Assembly: GCA_963989245.1 (NCBI GenBank)
Contig: OZ022339.1
Location: 93,949,332-94,013,331 of the forward strand
Origin: Nansenia antarctica
Lineage: Eukaryota > Chordata > Actinopteri > Argentiniformes > Microstomatidae
Direction: 5' to 3'
DNA length: 64,000 bases
Positions 1 through 15,300 of this stretch are shown in pieces (position 1 is the first letter of the stretch; each line of letters opens with the position of its first letter). The notes beneath the pieces are model-generated. The model was given only the letters and a program-made list of their open reading frames with translations. It was not told where the DNA came from and did no database searches. The position numbers and the translations under genes were made by a program.

Positions 1-599
1 AAAACAGCCCAGGCAAAAATTCCACTTTTTCCCCCTACTACAAACCAGACTGCTTTATGCAATCTGTTTCCAAGTCATTCCTCAGGACCACTGTGGCATG
101 ACATCAATACATCCATCACCCAGGACGCTGAGCCTTTAAAGATGTCTTTGGTGCCCATTTGGTAATGTGTAAACCATGCAGCTTGATGCAATGTTCAGTG
201 ATCAGTAAATTCTACGAGACACTGATTAGAGAGGGCAACTCTGATATAACGCAGTCGTGCTTTGAGGATTGACTGTATACTCTACGATATTCAAAAGAAA
301 CAACTACCGTATACAAAGCAGAGCGATACTGCTTGATCGGCCTTCTTGAGGGGGATGTGTCTTGATATTGCCTGATGTTAATTGCCTAGCAACAATGGTA
401 CCTTCCTGTTCTTTAATGCAGGCTTTTAGCAACATAGTCTCCAACGACGGAATACATTCTGGGGGATCGTTTCTGCAGACCAAGGAAATAATGGTCTGGG
501 GGGATCGTATTATCTGGCTATACCAGCGTTTGACCACCTGCTTTGGCGTAAATCAAAAACTTTTGTATTGATTTACATGAATTAAGTGAACCTCCAATG
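1..599. other. No recognisable gene
   Basis: AT-rich sequence with short open frames on both strands around 304-571. None has a recognisable domain, splice signal or start context, and the two frames overlap antiparallel. I see nothing assignable here. The LINE homology that begins near 600 may reach slightly further left. Confidence 0.5.
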
Positions 600-856
600 G
601 GGGTGAGTCTGCCTACAGAAAGGAGGTTGACAGCCTGGCTTCCTGGTGCAGTCAGAACAACCTGGAGCTGAACGCTCTAAAAACTGTAGAGATGTTAGTA
701 GACTTCAGGAGGAGCCCAACATCAACTGCCCCCCTTATCATGTGTGACTCCCCAGTTTAGTACTGTGGAATCATTCCGATTCCTGGGGACAATAGACAGG
801 ACCATAGGTAGCTGGAGAACAAGAAGGGCCCAGCAGAGGATGTTCTTTGTGCAGCA
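600..856 (+). pseudogene. LINE reverse-transcriptase fragment, part 1 (L2/CR1-like)
   Basis: Reading + gives the piece of a Jockey/L2-type reverse transcriptase just after the FADD box: ESAYRKEVDSLASW, NNLELNALKT and VDFRR, then a degraded RFLG block and MFFVQQL. The same order occurs in the better preserved LINE at 31,149-32,314. Frames are broken, so it is dead. The match stops at 856, at the hexamer tail of an oppositely oriented LINE. The missing continuation (RKF-like, then the conserved C-terminal block) is found at 2,190-2,385. The two parts are therefore one LINE split by an insertion. Confidence 0.75.
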
Positions 857-2189
857 ATTGAGATTGAGATTGAGATTGAGATTGAGATTGAGATAACGTT
901 TATTGCCACTATGCATTACACATATAGGAATTTGCTTCGTCACCACAGCAAGTGCGTTTATACTTTTTTCACATATCAAAAAACAGGACAACACAACAAC
1001 AACACAGGACAGACAACAGTGCATTGGATAGTGCGGTATAAAGTAAAGTGCAGTGCAGAGTTATTTACAGTGAGTCCAGTTCAGTCCTGGGCAGACTTGG
1101 GGGCGGGGGGGGGGGGGAAGCCAGAGTCATTTAACAGCCTGGCGGCTGAGGGGTAGAAGCTGAGCCTGTGGCGGGCCTTAAGTGCCTTAGGCAGCCGCAA
1201 CCTTCTTCCAGAGGGAAGCAGGGTGAGGAGGCCGTGGCCGGGGTGGAAGGGGTCAGCCATGATCTTCCTTGCCCTCCTCAGAGCCCTGGTGTCATGCAGG
1301 GAGTTGAGGGAGGGCAAGGGACAGCCGATCACCCTCTCTGCTGAACGTCGCACCCGCTGCAACTTGGCCTTGTCCTTGGTCGTTGCAGCAGGGAACCAGG
1401 TGATGATGGAGTGGGTGAGGATGGATTCTATGATGGCCGTGTAGAACTGGACCATCATGGACCTCGGCAGCCTGAGTTTCCTCAGCTGCCGGAGGAAGAA
1501 CATCCTCTTCTGGGCCTTCTTTGTGAGGACCTCGGTGTTCTGCTCCCACTTTAGGTCCCGGGAGATGGTCATGCCTAGAAAGCGGCATGACTCCACGGAG
1601 GCCACCGGGGTACCTCCCAGCGTGATGGGAGGGGGCAGGGCTGCTTTCCTTCGGAAGTCCACCACCATCTCCACTGTTTTTAGAGCATTTAGCTCCAGAT
1701 TGTTTAAACTGCACCATCTCTGCAGCCCCTCGATCTCACCCCTGTAGGCAGATTCGTCCCCCCCGGAGATGAGGCCCACCAGGGTGGTGTCGTCTGCAAA
1801 CTTCAGGAGCTTGACCGAGGGGTGGCGGGAGACACAGCTGTTGGTGTAGAGGGAGAATAGTGCTGGAGACAGGACGCAGCCCTGCGGGGAGCCCGTGCTG
1901 GTGGTCCTGGAGCTGGAAATGCTCTTCCCCAGCTTCACCCGCTGAGACCTGTCAGTCAGGAAGTCCGTGATCCACCTGCAGGTGGAGACCGGCACCTGCA
2001 GCAGGGATAGCTGGTGCTCCAGGATGTGTGGGAGGATCGTGTTGAAGGCCGAGCTGAAGTCCACGAACAGGATCCTGGCGTAGTTGCCTGCAGTGTCTAG
2101 GTGTTCTAGTACGTAGTGCAGAGCCATGTTCACGGCGTCCTCCGTGGATCTATTGGCTCTGTACGCGAACTGCAGGGGGTCCAGCACAG
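857..2189 (-). mobile_element. 5'-truncated L2/CR1-like LINE with ATTGAG hexamer tail
   Basis: The minus-strand frame encodes a reverse transcriptase from its middle onward: LDPLQFAYRANRSTEDA, FVDFSSAFNTI, TGSPQGCVLSP, the catalytic FADDTTLV box, NNLELNALKT, and the C-terminal block ending in a HPGHGLL-type motif. Nothing of the endonuclease is present. The 5' truncation is near 2,189, at the codons for the VLDPLQFAY block. The 3' end carries CAATAAACG followed by six ATTGAG hexamers (857-892 on +), the microsatellite tail typical of L2/CR1-like LINEs. It lies antiparallel inside a related LINE. The frame is open for most of its length, so the insertion is fairly young. Clade assignment within the Jockey superfamily is uncertain. 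Confidence 0.85.
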
Positions 2190-2390
2190 GATGAGGAAAT
2201 TCAATATGCAGCAGAAAGTGACGGTCGAGTTCTACATGTCCGTCATCATGAGTCATCTCCTCGGCTGCAACCTGCCGTCTCTCCTGGACCTCTTCCACTC
2301 CAGGACCATTAAGAGAGCAGGAAAGATCATCGCTGATCCTTCCCACCCCGGTCACTACCTCTTCCAAAGACACATTTTTGCATTTTAGCA
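2190..2390 (+). pseudogene. LINE reverse-transcriptase fragment, part 2
   Basis: This continues the + strand LINE of 600-856. Codons read MRKFNMQQKVTVEFY, then LPSLLDLF, RAGKIIADPSHPGH, the conserved C-terminal block of these LINEs. Compared with the copy at 31,149-32,314, about 35 residues before the GC(N/P)LPSL segment are missing, an older internal deletion. The match fades near 2,390, where a Tc1-like sequence begins. Confidence 0.7.
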
Positions 2391-2402
2391 GTGTGAGTGT
2401 CA

Positions 2403-2625
2403 CAGCAAAGGGTCTGAATACAGTATGTACATGAGGTATTTCTGTATTTTAATTTGAATAGATTTACTGACATTTCTAAAAACATTTTCACTTTGTCATT
2501 CTGGGGAATTGTGTGTGGATTGATGGCAAATTATTTAAATGTAATCCATTTTAAATTGACTCTATAACACAACAAAATGTGGAAACAGTGAAGGGGTCTG
2601 AATACGCTGTATATATTGTTGTTTT
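2403..2625. mobile_element. Terminal fragment of a fish Tc1-like DNA transposon
   Basis: The stretch contains CAAAGGGTCTGAATAC near its start, a CATTTTCACTTTGTCATT block, ATTGTGTGTGGATTGATG, and GAAGGGGTCTGAATACGC at the end. This arrangement is what I recall from the 3' ends of widespread fish Tc1-like elements. No transposase coding remains. Identification is from memory of the family, not from an intact pair of terminal repeats. Confidence 0.55.
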
Positions 2626-2699
2626 TTATGTTCTATGCACCAACCTCACCAAGTCAATTTCCTGTATAAGCAAATTATACTTAAAAAAATAATTAAAGA

Positions 2700-2845
2700 A
2701 TTCTGACATTAATTTTGACGGGTTACGGTTAGACATTAACTTTGAAGGGTTAGGTTAGGGTACGTTGTCAGCGGAAGGCATTAGTAAATATTAGCATACG
2801 CAACAACAATTAGCAAAAATTAGCAAAAAGAAAATGTGATTCAAA
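2700..2845. repeat. Dispersed repeat, copy 1
   Basis: It contains GTTAGACATTAACTTTGAAGG, a TTAGG-rich patch, then TGTCAGCGGAAGGCATTAG, AGCATACGCAACAACAATTAGC. The same succession recurs near 5,860-5,970 and 57,640-57,740. It is a three-copy dispersed repeat of unknown class within the window. No open frame is evident. Confidence 0.5.
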
Positions 2846-2850
2846 CCAGG

Positions 2851-4868
<2,018 letters not shown>

Positions 4869-4910
4869 AAGTTAGTTAGTTAGTTAGTTGGTTGGTTGGT
4901 TGGTTGGTTG
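4869..4910 (+). repeat. Compound (GTTA)n(GTTG)n microsatellite
   Basis: Tetranucleotide run that switches from GTTA units to GTTG units by single-base change, about ten units. Confidence 0.9.
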
Positions 4911-5774
4911 TGCTTTATCAGTCAGTTCAGAGTTATTCTATTGTATATACAGTGCACCCCCAATTTAGAATAGGAATTTATACATCCTGAAATACATATT
5001 TTCTAATTGTTTTAGTTGCTTTTCAACTGATGGTAATGATGAGACTTGATGAGGAGAAGACTGATTCTGGCTGACGACTGAAACACAATCAAGTTCCTCT
5101 GCCTGAGGTGTTGTTCGTCTTTAGTTATCCGTTTAATGGAGAGGGATAGTGTTGCAAGTTCCTGTTGTTGTGGAGGTTAGAAGTCATTGAGAGCCGCTCT
5201 GAGTCAATCATCCTGTAGTGCACTTCGCCATGTCTGTGTAATTAATCTTACCATGTGATTCACTGAAAAATGACCCTTACACCAGAGTGCACTATTAGGT
5301 GTTAAAAGAAAGGTCTGTTTAAAGGACAAGGGATATGTAATCACAACCACATAGTAATTCAGGATCAGATCTCAACCAGGTAATGCTTTCACATTTTAGA
5401 TTATTTTGGATGGTCCAAAAAAGGCACTGTTTATGCCTGACAATTTTCTCTCAGAGGGCTGTATTTCAGAGGGCTGTATGTAGGTTTCATACCACACACT
5501 ATGTTTGCTCTAAACACAATGTACACATAATACACATACATAAATTAACTGAATTCTGAAAGATGAGTGAGACCATACCAATGGTACCAAAAGTATTAAA
5601 CAGCTTGATGATTCATTCAAAGGCATTACTTTGTTGATGATCTCATCAATCATTTCTGTGGCATTGTACGTTCAGTAATGTAGCTAGAAAATGTAAAGAG
5701 GTTTACGTGTGGGAAGTAGGACATGTGTCCTACTTGTCCTAAGTGTAAAGTAGTGTTCCTAGAAATGGAAATGT
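4911..5774. other. No recognisable gene
   Basis: Low-complexity AT-rich sequence. I see no coding exon, RNA gene or repeat boundary. Confidence 0.5.
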
Positions 5775-6240
5775 ACATGTGACCTCCATGTGAAGACATA
5801 CGATGTTAATCTACCGTTTCCACACGCAAGCACGTAAGCAACAACTTGCATGGCGGTAATGGAGTATTAGACATTAACTGAGTGGTTAAGGTAAGGGTAA
5901 GCTGTCAGGAGAAGGCCTTAGGACACATTTGCATTGGTAACTAGAATTAGTAAACAAAACTACTAAAGGAACTTTTGTCAACATTTGTCAAAGCCGATTC
6001 GAACCATCAACGTTCGGGTTGAAAGTCTTGGTTCTAGATCTTGGTTCTAGATCATTCATGACTGTACACCTAACCTACTGCATCACCCTGCAAAACATTC
6101 TTCCTTTTGTATCTTTGTGCCAGTTGCCTGATTTGAAAAATCTTTGCAATCTACTGACTGCCTACACGTAAAACATCGTTATGTCTTCTCTGATAACACT
6201 TTACGTATAATGTCATACGGCATGAGATCAGGTTGTCTTA
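5775..6240. repeat. Dispersed repeat, copy 2
   Basis: It contains TAGACATTAACTGAGTGG, GTAAGCTGTCAGGAGAAGGC, GGTAACTAGAATTAGTAAAC, then GATTCGAACCATCAACG. The last stretch parallels GATTCGAAACAGTGATG in copy 3 near 57,765. The GATTCGAA core resembles a tRNA B box, but no matching A box is seen, so I do not call a SINE. Boundaries are approximate. Confidence 0.45.
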
Positions 6241-9200
6241 TTCTAAAGACAAATACAGACTCTGTGGGAGTATGTTTATTCAAACCTTGTGGCCACAAAG
6301 TAGGAGATTTCCTTAGGGAGTAAATGGATAACAGTGTGCAAGAGGCATGTTATGTTTGTCCCAGTGGATTGAGACATGAAATAAGAAAATGCCTGGGATT
6401 TCCACATGGTGAGTATAGACAACATCAGATGAATATACCGCAGCACTCTCTAATCATGCCAGAACAGAACGTTCCAGATATGAAATACTGTGGTAGTGAC
6501 GCATAAATACATTGAGGTGTAAATAATTAAGATTCTGGTTGAAATATTATTCATTGTAAAGTATCGAGCAGTGGCATTCCAGGATATATGAAACATAAAA
6601 GTTTAAAGCTTTTAAAGATTGATATGTAATTAGTATTTCAGAAATGATGAAGTATAGAAATATCTACTGTATGACAAATGGGGTTTTGAGTCAGCTATCA
6701 GTTTCACTTCTGTATAACTTCACTGTTCTTTTTTTCTATAACTTCTGTTTCATAACACGTTTTCCTTCAAAATAAATGATACTTTGAAATAAATAACTGC
6801 AATACCAACAAGCAATTGGGGCCAGACACAATTGCTTGTCGCTAACTACTTTCTATGAAAAAAGTATTTCTTGTAATGTCTTGTATGTAACATTTATTGC
6901 TCTTCAAATCCAGGCTGCAGCATAATGTCAATATCCTAACTCCGAACTAGTGCATCTTCAGTAGATCAGTGGAGAAGCAGGAGATGAACAGGAGATGAGG
7001 TGTACTGGAATATTTCCTCTTTATCCATGCCAATAGGCTACTATATAATCCCACCCCCACTCACTACCCAAGGGTAAATCAATTATCAGCTCTGTAGCAT
7101 TTAAATCAGCTTCACCTACGAGTCATTTTAATACAATAAATAGATCTGGGGAAAGTAAATGGATTTAGACCAATCCAACTAGATTCAAATGAATCCCAAG
7201 AGCTGTTCTGGAAGCAGCAATAGTTCTAGACCTACTCTAAAGCTACTGGACAAGCTGTGAAGTAGTAGGGAAGTAAACCAGGATTGGGTTTTCAATTCAG
7301 CTTATAATTGAAATTAGTCAGTAGTCATTCCAATTCAAACTTGAGAATGTGCAGAATATTTGGATGTGAAAAAAGACTCAAAGCTTTGAGTTGAATTAGA
7401 AAGGAAACCTCAGGCTTCAAAACTGGGCTTGTTTGAAATAACACATGATTATCAGAAAAGTCTTTAGAATTGAATTCACTCCTAGAGCAAAGACTATTTT
7501 CATGCCTCACGAAAAAAAGACCTACAGTATCCAGTGGCAGCACAACCTATTACGGGGGCCCTAAGCAAAAAATGTTGGAGCCCTCCACCACACTTGAACC
7601 CACCCAACCATTATATGACAAAAAAGAAATGCATAAATAATATTAAATAGCAATAATAAAGACATCATAGGAATAATAAGGAACTGTGTAGTAGACATAC
7701 AACAACAAGTTTGGAGTGATAATAAACACATTTACAGTGCTATAGCTCCTCTGAATTGTTAAAAAGTGTTTGGAGGCCCTACGCTCAGCATGTCGTGGGT
7801 GTAGGGAGAGATGATACTGACTGTTTCAGCTGAGTCTCGCACTGGAAGATTCAATAGTTCTCATTACACAGCTACAAAAGTAAGTGGTGTTGTTCCCCTC
7901 TCTGCAAGGGCTCATATTGTGCTGATGATGTTGATTATCCGTAGCTATGGGTTCTACCATCAGCACAAAACAAGAACAATGGGAGGAAAGGTTTTTTGGG
8001 GTGAAATCCTGACCTGCCAGAGGAAATTTCCCACACATACGTAGATCATCCATCCAAATAGACTTAGACAAGGGTGCAACAAGACACCTGAAGACAATCA
8101 ACTATCAAGCACACAGTGAATACCCCTTTGAGCAGATTTGTATTCTTGTCACATCACAGCTCATATACCGTACACAATAACAAAGCATCTCCACAAATGT
8201 GCCCTACTTTTGGAAGTGAGCTGAGACTGAAATGCAATGATTGCATCCTGAATGTATTGCATGAACATTGCCAAAAGCTATTCTTTTGTATCTAGGACTA
8301 GCTAAAAGAATCAATATGTTTACAGTTACATGTTTTTAACTTTATTTTCATAAAAGCCTTGCTCTCTCTCCAAGCAAACACCCCAAGTGTCATAAAGAGG
8401 GCATGAATATAAACCTACAGTATTGGTCTCCACAGTGCGGGCAGTTCTTATCTTTGCCTTAGATCAAATGTAATATGGTCAAAGCACTGTGTGGCAGCCA
8501 CGGAGTTGACTGTCAGTGAACCATGAATAACTAGAGCCAGGGCTACTCTGTGGGAGGGGACAGGGAGACATGGCCCCGATCAATGCTATTGACTCATGGT
8601 TCACTATATCTACATAGAGGTAGCGATTATTACATGAACCTGTAATGTGTAGGGGCAGCGAGCTGATGGTCTGACGGAGATGTATGATGTATGTACAGTA
8701 TGTATGATAGGTTTAGGAGTCATTAGTAATAATGCTCTTTGGCAGGAGAAGTGCTGAGCAGCAGCAATGTGAGGGTGATCTGCTGTGCTTGCTGTCTTTT
8801 TGGCTCTTAGGGACCGTGGCGGGATACCATCTTGTCATGAAACCCTGTACAATGAGAGGGGAGTGTGGTTCTTCTCAACTGGCTCGATATGATCGGTATC
8901 TGTGGTTGAGCAGCCTTTGTTACTGTGGGTCAATGTGTTTGGTAGCGAGGTAGTCACCATGAGAAAACGACTGCCTTGGGATTGATTGACACAACTTTGG
9001 TCCAGTGTTGCCCCCAACATCAGGTTGTTAGGTTGATTATTGGTTTTACATTTACAGAAAGATCTCATAAGAGTCTATTCAAACAGTAATTGTGTACACT
9101 GTACAGTATTATTTATTCCTACTGTACTTTAGCTGATGCAATATTTTAATTATGTTGTCAATTGAATGTACATTAGGAAAATGAATCATGCCAAAAAACG

Positions 9201-11985
9201 ATGCTTACAATGGTGTCATTCAAAACATACCATGATTAGCAGGTGGCGTTCATGGTATTAAAAACGGTTGAGATTCAAATCAGACTGAAAGTGGCTACAC
9301 TTACTTACCTACTGTATCCAGAGGTATTGGGAAGGAAAATATTACATTGGATTCAGACATGATTAATGTATACTGCCGGACAGGCAGCAATGGCAGATTA
9401 GGCATGATCATGAGTGGGTTAATTAATTCTCAAAATATAATAATTTTTCCAAACATTGATTGAGCAAATAGCTAAAATTATGTGTGGGATTCTGTACATT
9501 TTAAGTGAAATATTTGTTTTCATGACCATATATAGAATATGGCTGCAGTTTGATCAAAATGATAGTATCAGGCACAAAGCATCAAGAAATACTACAGTAC
9601 TTGAAGAATTAATTGTTAATGTATTTTAACTAGATTTTACATTGACTCGTACTGGAAATATTCAAGGATTTATGATATTGCAGCTATTATGCAGCTATGT
9701 AAATGTTAAGTATTAAAACAAATCTGGATCAAATATATATGGTTACAATCTGATTATAGATTTGATATTCAGTATCACACATTCACCATGGACTCCTCTG
9801 CTATTCCTGTTTTACTCTCAAAGTAAGGTGTATGTAAGCTGTATGTACTGTACTTTAAGAATGTAAGAATACTTTTAAAAATGCTAATCATAATTTGAAA
9901 ATGCTCCAGTCTTGTCATCCTTGGTTAGCCTTTTTGACAGATTTTAATTATTGATATGTTTTCCTCAATGACTTGATTGTCTCAAATCAAGACAAATGGA
10001 GCGAAAGAAAACACATGAAATATTCACTTAAATATTGCCTCACTAGCTGGAAATTAAGTCCACAGAGTCACTATTTGTAGTATAACTTCTGTCTCAATAC
10101 TGACAAAGTGAACACTCGAGACATGTACTGCATCTTAATATCATAATATTATATGCTACAATCCTAACTTTGCATGCTTTAAAGTAAATTGGATTCATGT
10201 CTGTTAGAGATTGCACAAAATAAAAGGACATGAATTCATATCAAGTTCAGATTTGGCCAATAGTTATCTGTGTCATATAACCATATTACTGCACAAACAA
10301 GACACAAATTGTTCTGAAAAGCTACAGGCCCCAGATTTATCTGGTGTACAACGGCATGGTCTATTACCGACTAGCGTTAGTATCGAGACATCTCAAACCT
10401 TTAGCAAATGAACAGCGGCGTTTCACTGTCATGGCAGGGTCTCCCAAATCCTTTAAGTCCAATGTACCCCAAGAGCGGCCGTTCAAAGAGCATTTCCATG
10501 GCAACCTCCACACAGAACCTCTCTACCTACCTGGTTTAAAGCTCCAGCTCCAGATCTTTAATATCCAAGTCTATATTCCTGAAACTTGATGTTATATGAT
10601 ATTCTCATTAGAGACATCAATCAATACAACTGATGCATTACTCACGTCTTGTAAACACATCACATGAGTGATATTATGAGTGATATTATTGTAATTTCAT
10701 TTTGCAATCTGAATGATAGTTGCAAAAGAACATCACTATTCTCAAACTGAAATACAAAAATAAATTCCCAAAAAACCTTGGTAAGACATGATGACCTGAT
10801 GATGTAATGACCTTTTAAACATAGTAATGCTCAATGCTTTACTTTATCCATGGAAAGTGATGTGCCTTGATAGCTGTGAAAATCCCTATTTAATTAGCTA
10901 TTTAGCACATTTCAATCGATGGATGGTGTTCCTTAAAGGGACATTTAGCAAAATTGCAGGAAAATGATAGCAACCGAGTTAGGATGGAAGTCATTTTTTC
11001 TATCGTAACCCAATTCAGTAGAGTACTAGGGGGAGATTAGTTTGTTTAGAAATCAAGTCACTCTCACGTGATGATTTAGTGCCATCTACTGTTAATACAA
11101 ATCATATTGCTGAGTTATTGTACACAGGGCCTGACGCACAACGGTGGTGCTCAGATGTTTGTTTTGTACATTACTGTTTACCCAATTTTAGTACACCCTG
11201 AACAGTTCTCAAACAATTATTTGTTCATGTTTTTTGTCCAAGTTCCTGAACATGTTTTACTCTAAGTTTGTAACAATTATGGTGGTTCTTAGTTCTCAAC
11301 ATTTTGCTGTTTTGGAGTTATTTTATTAGGATTGATGAACTCTAATGAAAAATATTAGCGGACCAAAGTTGAGCTCTTTTTAAAATGTTGTTAAATTTCA
11401 GGCAGTTTAATTTGCTAATTTCTGTCATTGGAAAGGGCCAATGGAAAATGACGCAGTATAATATATATATATATATATTATTATTTTTTACAGCGTATTA
11501 GATCATGGATATTCATAATCTACACATAATATTCTGTTCACTGAGGATTCCAGCATAGCCACCTCCTAGATGAGGGTATGTTGCCACGAGTGACACGTTG
11601 GATTGTGGGAGTTAGGTTGCCATTAGCATATCAGTGACACAGATTAACATACATTAACATACATTACTTCTGAATTAAACATGGCATGTAGTAAAACTTG
11701 GAGAGGCATCTGAAAACAGGGTGCTCTGAAATCAAGGAAGCTCGCAATTCCTACATTAGAAAATATTTGTCTCAGAGTGCTGTTCAAATATCAAACCAAT
11801 AAGTAGCAGATTGTGATATCTCTAGTTCCACATCAAGCTTACACATTGATTTTACTCTTTCAGTAACTTATAGGTATTTGCAGTGGTTTGTCATCCTATG
11901 TGTGTAGTGTAGTTCAGTGTTCAGTTGTACTTTAATAACATTCTATACAACTGCTTTACTCTGATGAATCTAGGTTCTGGGTTAT
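6241..11985. other. Gene-poor AT-rich stretch
   Basis: No exon with convincing splice context, RNA gene or complete transposon is seen. A relatively GC-rich patch at 10,320-10,550 has an open frame of 81 codons without a recognisable domain; it could be a conserved non-coding element or an unrelated exon. A short (TA)n tract lies at 11,458-11,480. Confidence 0.45.
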
Positions 11986-12065
11986 TTTCAATATGTGGAT
12001 GAGTTTCAATATGTGGATGAGTTTCAATATGTGGATGAATTTCAATATGTGGATGAGTTTCAATG
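11986..12065 (+). repeat. 18-bp tandem repeat, about 4.4 copies
   Basis: Unit TTTCAATATGTGGATGAG repeated head to tail with one substitution (GAA for GAG) in one unit. It ends in CAATGG. No open frame of interest. Confidence 0.9.
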
Positions 12066-12132
12066 GAAAAATGCCTTTTACCAGAGTAACAGTCTAATAA
12101 CCTTTGTAATTGTTATGTAAGAATTTATATAC

Positions 12133-12133
<1 letters not shown>

Positions 12134-12181
<48 letters not shown>

Positions 12182-12347
12182 CCAATGGCATTCTCTCAAT
12201 CAGCTTGGTGCATGTGTGTGTCAGTGGAAAAGGAAACCGCCCAGCATCCTCTTCTCTAGAATATGTGGAAGAAAACCACAAAAAATATATATAAAATATA
12301 AATATATATATATATATATCTTTATATAATTACAGTATATATACAGT

Positions 12348-12380
<33 letters not shown>
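12134..12380. repeat. (TA)n and (GATA)n microsatellites
   Basis: A (TA)n tract occupies about 12,134-12,179. AT-rich sequence with further TA runs lies near 12,285-12,345, and a GATA tetranucleotide run spans about 12,349-12,380. Confidence 0.9.
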
Positions 12381-15300
12381 GATATAGATATAGATATCGT
12401 ATCTATTCAGTTTGGTAAGCACTGTAAGTAATTACCAAAGTTTTGCCCAAAAAGGTAATAGCCATTGCATCACAACATTCCTACATGAATAGCATGTCAG
12501 TCAGCAAAGTGTAATTACCTTGCTGGAGCTGTCAATTCCTCCCCAAATCCTCCCTTAACCAAACGAGTAAATCCACAAAATAAACGAATAGATAGATAGA
12601 AAGGAAGTCCCAAAGTGGGGGTATTAAGTAAATGTATCAAATGTCACTGATTCCATTATCAGCATTTTGGTCATGGCTGCTTTTGTGCCTCACTATCTGC
12701 AGGGAACACTCAGCAGGGGTCCTATCTATCCACAAACAGAGATCCTGCCCAAGGCCCAGGTAGAATATTATGTGACAGTGCTCTTCAAGATGAACACTAA
12801 GCAGATAATGCTTGATCCTTCCAATGCTCATCACACTGCACACTGCCTGGCACACATAACAACCCTGCAATAAGGCAATAAGGCCATATCATCACCAGTT
12901 TGCCTGAGCTCTGACCGTCTGTTCCACTCAGTTAAGAGTAGTTTAAATGCATTTTTAAGATAAAAACAGTATTTAAAGCGCTTTTATAGTGCCCAATGTG
13001 GTTGAGAACGTATAGTTTTGCAACCAGAATGCTAGTTTACAGACTGTTAACGTCACAAATGAATGGCACAATTTTGAAGGCAAGCTACGGCAGCAGACGG
13101 CACCAGATCTTTTCTATGTTGTGTCAGGTTGGGACATGAAAAGAAGCTGACTACTTGAATGACATGGTCATTACCAGCATGGTCTGGCTGTGGGGGACCT
13201 GCTGACACCTCCAAAGAAAACCTGACCCATCACATCTCAAACTCTTTGGCACACACTTTGGAAATAACCAAAAGCACACCTGCAGTTCCACACATTCCAC
13301 AGTCAAATACAGTATTTAAACTATAAGCCAAACTACTATAAGCAAACTACATTATGCACCAGTTAATTCCATGATGGATTGTCATGTCTGTAAATATATT
13401 TAAATGGGTAATTTGACCATGCGTCCAAGTTTTATGAGGTGTGCTTCTATTATATTTTCATAATGATAGAGGTTGAAATACAGAAGCTATTTAATGTAAT
13501 GAAGCCCTAACACACACAACACTGGCATATGAAAGTGGTGTAATGCTTCCCATTCACAAATAAACATGGATACTAGTAACTAAACTAAATAATACCAAAC
13601 TCATGTAATTGCTTCAATGTTTTATATTGTATTATCAATCCGTTATGATTGATGGCCTGAGGGGCATCCATTTTGTGATTTTGTGTGCTATTAGAACACC
13701 TTCACTGCACAGTGTAGCCCATTAATCTGTGCAAAGCAGCATTCCTTTATGCAAAATGAACATTTTCAGTTGAGGAGGTACAGTTTGGGGCTGTACACAC
13801 AACATTAACTTACACAAGCTGAAGCTGTGAAGAAATCTTAATGTGGTCTAAACACTTTGTACAATGTTATCCTATCCTGGGAATTTGATACAAGTCTGAC
13901 ATAACTTGACAATGTCCTTAATGTGTGTATTCTGTAGGCTAACATTTGATGAGTAATTTCGAGGGGATCTGGACTGATGTCATGATAATTTATATGTTTA
14001 TTATGTATGTAATATCATGCAATACGCTCCATGGAAACTGACTTGTATTATTTGACTTACATGGAGAGTGGAATATACAATATTACATGTGGCTCCATGG
14101 TCTTATGGGAACTATTTATACATATACAGTATCTATCAGACAATGGCAGCACCATAAGAAAACCTGACAGCCTTAGAGAAATAGGAAATAAGACTGTCAG
14201 ATATCTTACAGTGTTATTTCTGCCAGTTTTCCTTGCTATATTGAGCTTGGTGATTTTGACCAGGGAATACAGAGCCCTTGGAGAGATTTGATACAGACGT
14301 GCTGATATTCTATTGGTTTGCGGAGACAGTGTGTTTGACATTTTGACACCTCGTCTTCTATCAGTTTTCTGCATCTTTTCCACTCTCTTGTCAATCAACA
14401 TTTTTGAAGACTAATGAGGCCCAGAGTTCTGACCTGGCTTGAACAGTCAGTCAGTATCAATGTCAGGTAGCAGTGATATCATTTATGTAAATGTATCTAA
14501 ATGTCATAAGGAAGTTGAAGTTATCCTACTTACACATAAACATCCTGATTCAGGGAGCAAATCTACAGTATTTACATTAGTACGAATTAGGGTGGTTGAT
14601 ATTCCTAATTGGACACAATTATTGGACACAATCTCTTTCAGAACATATCTCGATGTTGACCTTTCTGCTAATGACAATTTCAGCATCATAAACTTGGCTT
14701 CTATGCAACTAGCATCCTAAGACACTATTGGAAGTACCACATCTGTACATACCAATTTCAAAACATTCATCCCCAATAGTTATTGTGAAGGACACAATAC
14801 AGCAAGGAATACAGTACAGTGTATTACCATAGATTAGTTTTGGACTTCTAGCTCTTCCACAGTGTGACCCTCGCTGCAAACAGAGGGCATAGCGTTTCCT
14901 TCCTGTAGCAGAGGAAGGCATTCGATTATGACAGTAATTCATCCAAAGTCTTCCCATGAATCTAAATGATGATCCCCCCCAATCTCCTTTTGTACAATAT
15001 GCTCTATAAGTACTCAGTGTTACAAACTGGATGAAAATAACATGGATGTGTTACCATGTGATCCTCACAGGATGTGTCACCACAAGGCAGTATAGGGCCT
15101 TTTAATCTCTGATAGCGAAGACAGAGGGGGGGGGATGTGCTTGTGATCTACCCTACACAGGCGCGCTGCCTGAGCCGCATGCAGGGCCACCATCTTGCTG
15201 TGGAACAAAGGGAATCCAGCAGTGTAGCATGGCATTGAGATGACAGTCGTGCCAGAGCATTGTTAGACACAACACAACATGGGGAAGGCAGGAGCACCTC

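Noticed and set aside
304..571. Two overlapping short frames near the left edge
   Set aside because: No recognisable domain and antiparallel to each other.
5990..6010. tRNA or SINE head at GATTCGAACC
   Set aside because: B-box-like core only; no A box at suitable distance and no cloverleaf.
12637..12873. Overlapping open frames on both strands
   Set aside because: No domain, splice or start evidence for either; antiparallel overlap suggests chance.
14031..14401. Antiparallel open frames sharing VRYLTVLF
   Set aside because: Explained by a short palindrome at 14,187-14,218; no other coding evidence.
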